From: MED-G105 sp039025235
GTDB taxonomy: Bacteria > Pseudomonadota > Alphaproteobacteria > Caulobacterales > Parvularculaceae
DNA: 64,000 nucleotides
Direction: 5' to 3'
NCBI GenBank assembly: GCA_039025235.1
Contig: JBCCOS010000003.1
Span: 62,001-126,000 of the forward strand
Under the pieces are notes generated by a model. That model saw nothing but the letters and a program-made list of their open reading frames with translations, was not told the origin of the DNA and made no database searches. Positions 52,713-58,938 of this stretch are shown here, in pieces. The number at the start of each line of letters is the position of its first letter. The first letter of the stretch is position 1. The translations under genes were made by a program, and so were the position numbers.

Positions 52713-54512
52713 AGCCTCAAAGCTTTCTGCATCCGGTTGGCTTTCGATGAAACGATTGTGTACGGATGTATAGGTTGAGCGGTAGAGTGCGTCTAGGTCT
52801 TTGGCGGAGAGGAATTGCTCTGAAAAGCCCGGATGCACGGGGTCAATGGTTGACTTGGCCGCCTCTTTCATGTGGGCAAGGAGACGACGAGGGTCTTCTA
52901 ATCCCACTGACAGGCGGATGGTTGTGGGGGCAATGCCTGCTTCTTTTTGGGCCTCAGCAGATAATTCCGAGTGGCTGGTAAGGCCGGGGCAAAGGGCGAG
53001 GGAGTTGGTTTGCCCGAGGCTCACTTGCAGGCCTAACGCCGGTTCAAGGCTATCGAAGAACCGTTTGAAGGCGTCTTTGTCCACCTCTTCCATGTCAATC
53101 GTAAAGAGCCCTGCGGGCATGGCATTTTTCATGGTGCTGCGGAAGGTCTGGTGGTTTGGGTGCGTTTCGATTGCCGGGCAATTGACGTTGATTTTCGGGT
53201 GTGCATTAAGGGCGTTCGCTAAGGTCAGTGTATTGACGGCTTTATGAACCACCCGCAATTCATAGGTTTTGAGGCCATTCAATACTTCATAGGCTTTATC
53301 GGAATCGAGAAACGCGCCTTTCACATAGTAGACGTTCCAGAACATGGTCTCGTCCCAGTTAATTGTCTCTTCGCTGCCGTCGTATTTCGTCACGGACAGG
53401 CTATCCCCTTTTGGCATAAACATCCGCTCGGCCTTGCCGATGACAACGCCAGCGGTTGTTGCCCCGCCGCCGGTCATTTCTTTGGTATAGGAATGGATGA
53501 CATAGTCGGGCCGGGCGATCTCGTCTTTGTGTTTTAGGACAGGATACAAGAACGGCGTTCCAACGGTGGTGTCGCAGGCGACGGTCCAGCCGTGTTCATG
53601 CGCGATCCGTGAAATGGCTGCGACGTCCAGCACATTTCCATGGGGATTGCACGGGCTTTCCACATAAACATAAATCCGACGGCCTTTCGCTATTCTGTCG
53701 GCGTATTTTTGCTCTGCTGCTTTGAGCGCCGCATCAAACGCTACACCGTCAAAGCCATCGAACCATTCTATGGCGACATTTAAATTCCCTGGTTTGCCAT
53801 ACCAGTCATGGAGCAATTGATAAGTCCCGCCATAGACATTGCGGGATGAGAGAATGATGTCTTCATAGCCAACTAGGTGTGAAAGCAGGCCATCAATAGC
53901 GGCCATGCCAGAGTTATAATTCCAGGCAAGGTATCGGTTCGCCTCATGGCCGCATTCCAGATCAACGATGTGGTTGGCGAGGCTAATTGATGTGGGGTTC
54001 AAAAGCCGCGAGTAAATTTCGTGTAATGGCTCGCGACCCGTAAACGCGTCTTCCACCCATTCGGTGCAGGCGAAGAGATAGGTTGCCGTCCGTGTAATGA
54101 CGGGAGTTGCTGAGAAAAGCGCTGTCACATTATCGAACAGCGGATAGGGGCCTTTGACAGCAAAACCTGGATGTCCGGTCACCAGTGATTGGTAACTCGC
54201 GCGCATCGGATTTTGCAGCGTATCCAGAACTTTAGCGAGTTGGAAGCATATGAACCGTTTTGCGTTGAACCAGGCAATACGGTCCGACCGGTCCAATGTG
54301 CCAAGGTGCTCTGCTGTCGTTTTGCAAATCGCGTCAGCATCGCCGTTCAGCGCATAAAGCCGTGTTGCAAAATCCAGAAGAGCCGCTCCATAGGCGCTGT
54401 CTGGATTTACGCCAAAATGCGCAAGCTGTTCGCTGGCGAGCTTCTCCGGATCGGATGCGTTTGTGGTGTTCCGTAGGGGACTTAATTGGCGTAGCGCTTT
54501 AACATCCGACAT
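52710..54512 (-). CDS. large Cys/Met-metabolism PLP-dependent enzyme (cystathionine gamma-synthase/lyase fold) with N-terminal extension
   Basis: 600 aa, about 160-200 longer than MetB, MetC or MetY. Residues 165-580 form the trans-sulfuration fold: IYSRLLNPTSISLANHIVDL, VYGGTYQLLHDWYGKPG, YVYVESPCNPHGNVLDVAAI, the PLP lysine in VIHSYTKEMTGGGATTAGVV, and TTIRLSVGLEDPRRLLAHMK. The N-terminal 160 residues are a separate domain without a family I recognise. It could be a gamma-lyase or gamma-synthase acting on a sulfur or related amino acid. The divergent Lrp-type gene 170 bp away is its probable regulator. The TAA stop is supplied by a repeat-element end. Confidence 0.85.
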   Translation of the reverse strand: MSDVKALRQLSPLRNTTNASDPEKLASEQLAHFGVNPDSAYGAALLDFATRLYALNGDADAICKTTAEHLGTLDRSDRIAWFNAKRFICFQLAKVLDTLQNPMRASYQSLVTGHPGFAVKGPYPLFDNVTALFSATPVITRTATYLFACTEWVEDAFTGREPLHEIYSRLLNPTSISLANHIVDLECGHEANRYLAWNYNSGMAAIDGLLSHLVGYEDIILSSRNVYGGTYQLLHDWYGKPGNLNVAIEWFDGFDGVAFDAALKAAEQKYADRIAKGRRIYVYVESPCNPHGNVLDVAAISRIAHEHGWTVACDTTVGTPFLYPVLKHKDEIARPDYVIHSYTKEMTGGGATTAGVVIGKAERMFMPKGDSLSVTKYDGSEETINWDETMFWNVYYVKGAFLDSDKAYEVLNGLKTYELRVVHKAVNTLTLANALNAHPKINVNCPAIETHPNHQTFRSTMKNAMPAGLFTIDMEEVDKDAFKRFFDSLEPALGLQVSLGQTNSLALCPGLTSHSELSAEAQKEAGIAPTTIRLSVGLEDPRRLLAHMKEAAKSTIDPVHPGFSEQFLSAKDLDALYRSTYTSVHNRFIESQPDAESFEA

Positions 54513-54544
54513 CTCAGACCTCTTTTCGAATAAATGGTGCGAAG

Positions 54545-54639
54545 TTCTGCCTAAAATATGGGAAAAAAAGCGTAGAGTGATCGAAAAATACGATAAATTA
54601 TTGCTTTATACTCAGAAATTCGCCAAATTTGAGGCAGAA
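54545..54639. promoter_or_regulatory. spaced inverted repeat between the PLP enzyme and Lrp genes
   Basis: TTCTGCCTAAAATATGG (54545) and CCAAATTTGAGGCAGAA (ending 54639) are inverted copies: eight terminal bases match perfectly, then AAAT and TGG match with small differences. The half-sites are about 60 bp apart (roughly 78 bp centre to centre), in the divergent promoter region. Candidate operator for the adjacent Lrp-type regulator. Confidence 0.55.
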
Positions 54640-54679
54640 TCTATCAAAATTGGGGGTTAACGGCGATAGGATAGTCACT

Positions 54680-55138
54680 ATGGATTCAAAAGATCGAGAA
54701 ATCATCCGCGAGTTGCAATTGAACGGGCGTCTTACCAACCAAGAATTATCTGACCGCGTGAATCTCTCTCCATCTCCCTGTCTTCGACGACTTCGCGCCC
54801 TGGAGGCTGAGGGAGTGATTACCGGATATACGGCCCTGGTGGATCAGGAATTATTTGGATTGCCCCTCACGGTTTTTATTCAAGTTTCTCTCGATAAACA
54901 CGATGAGAAAACCGTCGGGCGGTTCGAGGATTATATTCGGAAAATTGATGAAATTCTGGAGTGCTGGATGACAACGGGCGACGCTGACTATCTATTACGT
55001 GTGGTCGCGTCGAGTATTGACGATTATGAAAAATTTATCCGTACACGATTACATCGTATTCCAGGGGTAGGATCAATTGATACAAGCTTTGCCTATGGAC
55101 GGATCAAACGGTCTTTCGTTTATCCAAATAAAGAGTAG
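54680..55138 (+). CDS. Lrp/AsnC-family transcriptional regulator
   Basis: About 152 aa. N-terminal HTH (MDSKDREIIRELQLNGRLTN, LSDRVNLSPSPCLRRLRALE) and C-terminal RAM ligand-sensing domain (LPLTVFIQVSLDKHDEKTVG, ILECWMTTGDADYLLRVVAS, RLHRIPGVGSIDTSFAYGRI). Such regulators form octamers and respond to amino acids. Divergence from the PLP enzyme gene suggests it controls that enzyme in response to its substrate. The ATG at 54680 starts the canonical Lrp N-terminus; an upstream ATG at 54629 would add an atypical leader. Followed 6 bp downstream by a repeat element. Confidence 0.94.
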   Translation: MDSKDREIIRELQLNGRLTNQELSDRVNLSPSPCLRRLRALEAEGVITGYTALVDQELFGLPLTVFIQVSLDKHDEKTVGRFEDYIRKIDEILECWMTTGDADYLLRVVASSIDDYEKFIRTRLHRIPGVGSIDTSFAYGRIKRSFVYPNKE

Positions 55139-55144
55139 TTTGAT

Positions 55145-55248
55145 TAAAGCGTCGACACTTCAATTGGAATCGGGACGACGCTTTAAGTCTTTGATTTTAC
55201 GCATTTCCTTAACGCCAACCGCACACGCTTGGCCTGGAAATGCTTTTA
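55145..55248 (+). repeat. RIME-like two-hairpin element, copy 11
   Basis: TAAAGCGTCG...CGACGCTTTA (10-bp stem), linker AGTCTTTGATTTTAC, then GCATTTCC...GCCAACC...TTGGCCTGGAAATGC ending GCTTTTA at 55248. The last TTA is the transglycosylase stop. It sits in the convergent gap after the Lrp gene. Confidence 0.9.
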
Positions 55249-55863
55249 AATAAAGGGGATCAGAGGGATCCCTCGGTTGAACCGTTTTTCGCAACGTGAG
55301 AGTTGTGCTTGGTAATTACGCGCTGTACTGTCCACTATTCTTGCCGCGCGCTTGAGTGTGCTTTTACGGCGATAGGTCCCCCGCGCATACCCGGCCCAAC
55401 CTTCATGATAGGCGAGGTATTGCCTGTAGCCATCGCTTAAGGAAATACCATTGCGTCGTCGCGATTCGGCCCCGTACCAGGCGACGAAATCGGCAGCATC
55501 GCGAAAGTTCTTCCGGCTTGCCCCGCGGTTGCCGGCTGATTTCTTATATTGATCCCAGGTTCCATCAAGGGCTTGAGGGTAACCGCGTGCGGATGATTTT
55601 CGCTTGCCCGGAAAGACAAATAGAAATTTACCCCGCTTTGGCTTGGCGCTGGCATCAAAGCCGGATTCCTGCCGGATAATGGCCAGCTGCAATGATTTGG
55701 GCATGCCCCACCGTTTCTGTGCTTTTTTCGTCGCTCTGTACCAGCTGCGTTTCTCTTCGAAAATATCACATGCATTACTGACATTTTGCGGCGGCGTTTT
55801 TGCGCACGCTGCTAGGGAACACAACGTAACAATGATCAGTGGCAAACGGCTTAGCATCGGCAT
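55246..55863 (-). CDS. lytic transglycosylase-like lipoprotein
   Basis: 205 aa. Lipoprotein signal MPMLSRLPLIIVTLCSLAAC (lipidated Cys20). SLT-type catalytic motif with MPKSLQLAIIRQESGFDASA (ES pair), then ARGYPQALDGTWDQYKKSAG and YQYLAYHEGWAGYARGTYRR-like YRQYLAYHEGWAGYARGTYR, features of a family of small alphaproteobacterial SLT lipoproteins. Predicted to cleave peptidoglycan glycan strands at the outer membrane. GGGGAGA precedes the ATG. Its stop codon lies in the repeat element downstream, and another repeat copy begins 19 bp before its start. Confidence 0.87.
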   Translation of the reverse strand: MPMLSRLPLIIVTLCSLAACAKTPPQNVSNACDIFEEKRSWYRATKKAQKRWGMPKSLQLAIIRQESGFDASAKPKRGKFLFVFPGKRKSSARGYPQALDGTWDQYKKSAGNRGASRKNFRDAADFVAWYGAESRRRNGISLSDGYRQYLAYHEGWAGYARGTYRRKSTLKRAARIVDSTARNYQAQLSRCEKRFNRGIPLIPFI

Positions 55864-55881
55864 AAAAGTCTCCCCGGCATT

Positions 55882-56004
55882 TAGAGCTTTTTGCGTTCCG
55901 ATGGAATCGGAACGCTGCTCTAAGTCCTTGTTTGGTCGCGCTTCTTTTGCCGAGTTGATGGACGGGAACCATCAACCGATCACACGTATCGGCGAAGCGC
56001 TCTA
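55882..56004 (+). repeat. RIME-like element, copy 12 (TAGAGC variant)
   Basis: Hairpin 1: TAGAGC (55882) with GCTCTA (55917-55922) enclosing GTTCCGATGGAATCGGAACG. Linker AGTCCTTGTTTGGTC. Hairpin 2: GCGCTTC (55938) with GAAGCGC (55994-56000), inner GTTGATGG/CCATCAAC, ending TCTA. Same plan as the TAAAGC copies but a distinct sequence subtype. Confidence 0.75.
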
Positions 56005-56035
56005 TAGTATCGCACAAAAAGTGTTTAAAGCCGTA

Positions 56036-56066
56036 CCGTTTCAAATGGAATCGCTGAACGGCTTTA
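56036..56066. repeat. solo hairpin 1 unit at the threonine aldolase stop
   Basis: TAAAGCCGT (56036) pairs with ACGGCTTTA (56058-56066) around CCGTTTCAAATGGAATCGCT, the family hairpin 1 without hairpin 2. The last TTA is the threonine aldolase stop codon. Confidence 0.85.
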
Positions 56067-57155
56067 GGACTTTTCGTTTATAAATCTATTTGCTTTGCTT
56101 AGGAATGCATCAATCTCCGCTTTGCTGGTTTGAAATGATGTGACCAATCGGTGCATTCGTTTGCATGATGGGGCCCCTGGTGTGTGCCAGGGAAAGAATA
56201 TGAATTCACTCTCCAAAAGTGCTTCGGCAACGCCGTCTGGAAAAGAAACGAAGACTTCGTTTGCTTGTGTTGGTGAGCAGATTTTGCAGCCGCCTATCCC
56301 AGCAAGCCCCTCGGAGATCTGACGAGCGGCCGCATTCGCCTGGGTTGCCAGTTTCAACCACAAGCCATCCGCGAGGTAGGTGTCGAACTGGGCTGAGATC
56401 AAGGCGGACTTTGAAAGTAAGTGTCCCGCGCGTTTTTGATAGAACGGAAATTCTTCTGCCTGCGCTTTATTAAAAAATACGACTGCTTCCGCGAGGGGGC
56501 ATCCGTTTTTGGTGGCGCCGAATGATAGGGCGTCCACCCCGGCGCGCCAGGTGAGGTCTGCAGGAGAGACCCCAAGGCTTGCAACGGCATTCGCAAACCG
56601 TGCGCCGTCCATGTGTACGTTCATTCCCCGGTTTTTGGCGAACGTGCATAACGCCGTTAGTTCCTCTGGTGCGTAAACCGTCCCCAATTCCGTGGCTTGA
56701 GTCAGACAAAGCGTCGTCACCGGTTGGCTATGGGGGGGATGATTGGGCAACTGATCAATGCGTGTGGCAATGGCTTTTGGTGTGAGTTTTCCATCGGCTC
56801 CGGGTATCGTGATGAGCTTTGCACCGCCAGTGAAAAACTCAGGCCCGCCGCCTTCGTCGAGAACAATATGTGCGGCCTCATGACAGACAATGGCACCATA
56901 GGGCGGCGTTAGAACGGATAGCGCCAACCCGTTTGCCGCGCCGCCTGTCGCAACAAAAAAGACGGTGACGTCGCGCTCAAAAATTTCGCAAAACCGGGCG
57001 CGGGCGCGTGCCGATAGAGGGTCGTCTCCATAGGCAGGAAAGTGTGCAGGCGCAGGAAAGTGTGCAGGTGCGCCAGTCTCAGATTGAAACGCGCGGACGA
57101 GGGCATCTGCGATTTCAGGCGCACAAAGGGACCAATTATCGGAAGCGAATGTCAT
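56064..57155 (-). CDS. low-specificity L-threonine aldolase-like PLP enzyme
   Basis: 363 aa fold-type I PLP enzyme cleaving L-threonine or allo-threonine to glycine and acetaldehyde. Motifs: FFVATGGAANGLALSVLTPP, HEAAHIVLDEGGGPEFFTG, LCLTQATELGTVYAPEELTA, NVHMDGARFANAVASLG and the PLP lysine in DALSFGATKNGCPLAEAVVF. Near the N-terminus a duplicated APAHFPAPAHFPAYGDD (tandem 18-bp DNA duplication, 57034-57069) sits where the family has a single AYGDD-type motif. Its start overlaps the HAD gene stop (ATGA), and its TAA stop is part of a repeat unit. Confidence 0.9.
   Translation of the reverse strand: MTFASDNWSLCAPEIADALVRAFQSETGAPAHFPAPAHFPAYGDDPLSARARARFCEIFERDVTVFFVATGGAANGLALSVLTPPYGAIVCHEAAHIVLDEGGGPEFFTGGAKLITIPGADGKLTPKAIATRIDQLPNHPPHSQPVTTLCLTQATELGTVYAPEELTALCTFAKNRGMNVHMDGARFANAVASLGVSPADLTWRAGVDALSFGATKNGCPLAEAVVFFNKAQAEEFPFYQKRAGHLLSKSALISAQFDTYLADGLWLKLATQANAAARQISEGLAGIGGCKICSPTQANEVFVSFPDGVAEALLESEFIFFPWHTPGAPSCKRMHRLVTSFQTSKAEIDAFLSKANRFINEKS
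57034..57069. repeat. 18-bp in-frame tandem duplication in the threonine aldolase gene
   Basis: GCAGGAAAGTGTGCAGGC (57034) and GCAGGAAAGTGTGCAGGT (57052), differing at one base, encode APAHFP twice. Confidence 0.9.
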
Positions 57156-57841
57156 GATAGGTCTTTTAACATGAATTTAAAGGCGTTGAAATCGGCCGCG
57201 ATCGCCGATGCTCCGGCCGCGATAAGACACGCCCCGTGGTCAGGGGGGCAGTGTCCGCCACCGGTAAAGCCCCATACGGTCATGCCCGCGGCGCATGCCG
57301 CGCGAACCCCATTTTCACTATCTTCAAGCGCGAGGCAGTGTGTGGGGTTTTGCGCGATCTGTTCGGCCGCATAGAGAAAGATATCCGGCGCAGGTTTGCC
57401 TGTGGCGACCCGATCCGCGGAGTAGATATGAGGGGCCGCGTAATCATAAAGGTCTGTGCGCTTCAGTTTTTTGATGAGAAACTCCGTACGCGATGAAGAT
57501 GCGATGGCACATTGGCCGAAGCGTTGGCGCACGGTTTCAAGGGCTAACTGTGCTCCGGGCACGGCCTCCATCAGGTGCGAAAATCGTCGGCGTCCTTCAA
57601 GGATGTGGGTTTCGAAGTCTTCCGGTGCCGCTGCGCCATGTTTCGCTTCGAAGTCGGCGCGTAGGGCGTTAAAGAATGTTTGATCATGCATGCCAACGAA
57701 GCGCCGTACGAAAACCTCGTTTTCATAGTCGAGCCCAAAATTTCGGAGAGCCTCTAACTCCCCGCGCATGCCAACGACTTCAGAGTCCACAAGGACACCA
57801 TCACAATCGAAAATGACAGCGTTGATTGAAGCGTGCGCCAT
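57152..57841 (-). CDS. HAD-superfamily phosphatase (beta-phosphoglucomutase/GPH-like)
   Basis: 229 aa. HAD motif I VIFDCDGVLVDSEVVGMRGE (Asp nucleophile), motif II CAIASSSRTEFLIKKLKRTD, and motifs III/IV VATGKPAPDIFLYAAEQIAQ with CLALEDSENGVRAACAAGMT. The four-helix cap is type C1. Substrate is unknown: sugar phosphates or phosphoglycolate are usual for this subgroup. Middle gene of a DUF817-HAD-threonine aldolase set, overlapping the aldolase by 4 bp. Confidence 0.88.
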   Translation of the reverse strand: MAHASINAVIFDCDGVLVDSEVVGMRGELEALRNFGLDYENEVFVRRFVGMHDQTFFNALRADFEAKHGAAAPEDFETHILEGRRRFSHLMEAVPGAQLALETVRQRFGQCAIASSSRTEFLIKKLKRTDLYDYAAPHIYSADRVATGKPAPDIFLYAAEQIAQNPTHCLALEDSENGVRAACAAGMTVWGFTGGGHCPPDHGACLIAAGASAIAADFNAFKFMLKDLS

Positions 57842-57887
57842 GGGTCATATCTTCGTCTAATGCGTGGTGACAGACAAGCGGCTAAGT

Positions 57888-58829
57888 TCATTTGTTGACC
57901 GGTGGCGCCTTCGCCTCCAAACGCGGTGGATGGACGAGTGTCACTAGGACCCAGGAAATGATCATCAGCAGATACCATGATCCCATTTTTGAAAAGGACA
58001 CCGGTCGCCATCCCGTTAGCTGATCGGGATATAACCAACTCCCGCTGAGTGTGCCGACATTTTCGGCGATCCAAATAAAGAGTGAAACCAAAAAGAATCC
58101 GAGCAAGAGCGGCATACGATGGCGCCATCGCCAGACACTGAATGACACCCAGGTGCGCCAGTAAAGTACACCCGCAAAGGCAAACAGTCCGAGACGAATG
58201 TCAGGACCGAAATGGTGCGTGAAAAAATTCATATAGATAAGGACAGCCAGCATCAGCGTCCAATGGCGGCGGGGATAGCGATTAAAAGAAAATTCGTGGG
58301 TCCTGGCGACGCGGGCGAGATAAGAGCCAACACTTGCATACATGAAACCGGAAAAAAGCGGTACGCCGCCCAACCGAAAGATATTCGCTTCAGGATAAGT
58401 CCATGACCCCATATGGGTTTTGAAGATCTCCATGAAGAGACCAACAGAATGGAAAATTAGAATAACCAGCGCTTCTTTGGGACGTTCAAGCTTGGTCATG
58501 ATAAAGACAATTTGCAGCCCAATCGCATAAATGAGGAGGGCGTCGTATCGTGCGATGCTTGCGTGCTCTGGCCAAAATAATCCCGTAAAAATTAATGCAG
58601 CAAGGATAAGCCCGCCTAGAAGACAAGCCCATGCTTGTTTAATCCCGAATACCAGGAATTCGACAGCAGCGTGAACAATAGGCGTTGGGATGAATTGGAT
58701 GAGTTGCTGTTCCAACGGGGGCAAAAGGCGCGCAAGCGCTTCATTAACGCGGCTTTCCTGTTGTGTGGGGGATGCTTCGTCAACGTCGAGCTGCCGACTT
58801 CCATAGGGTGATAGTACCGGGTTAGGCAT
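57888..58829 (-). CDS. DUF817-family integral membrane protein
   Basis: 313 aa with seven to nine membrane helices after a hydrophilic N-terminus of about 55 residues. Family-like segments: FLVFGIKQAWACLLGGLILA, VGLFMEIFKTHMGSWTYPEA, FSGFMYASVGSYLARVARTH and FIWIAENVGTLSGSWLYPDQ. Both GSW-Y-P motifs are characteristic of DUF817. Function unknown. Likely first gene of the operon with the HAD phosphatase (46-bp gap). A terminator separates it from hppA. Confidence 0.88.
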   Translation of the reverse strand: MPNPVLSPYGSRQLDVDEASPTQQESRVNEALARLLPPLEQQLIQFIPTPIVHAAVEFLVFGIKQAWACLLGGLILAALIFTGLFWPEHASIARYDALLIYAIGLQIVFIMTKLERPKEALVILIFHSVGLFMEIFKTHMGSWTYPEANIFRLGGVPLFSGFMYASVGSYLARVARTHEFSFNRYPRRHWTLMLAVLIYMNFFTHHFGPDIRLGLFAFAGVLYWRTWVSFSVWRWRHRMPLLLGFFLVSLFIWIAENVGTLSGSWLYPDQLTGWRPVSFSKMGSWYLLMIISWVLVTLVHPPRLEAKAPPVNK

Positions 58830-58875
58830 CGATGTTGAGGCTTTCTATTTCTTTGATCTTTCCCATACCGTCAAT

Positions 58876-58910
58876 CAAAAAAGCCGGCGCCAAAATTTTG
58901 GCACCGGCTT
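58876..58910 (-). terminator. rho-independent terminator of hppA
   Basis: AAGCCGGTGCCAAAATTTTG (minus strand, first half) pairs almost perfectly with the following GGCGCCGGCTT, then a run of six Ts (plus-strand As 58877-58882). It sits 29 bp after the hppA stop. Confidence 0.92.
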
Positions 58911-58938
58911 GTTCTTTCTAAGGCAAGGGACGGGTGCG

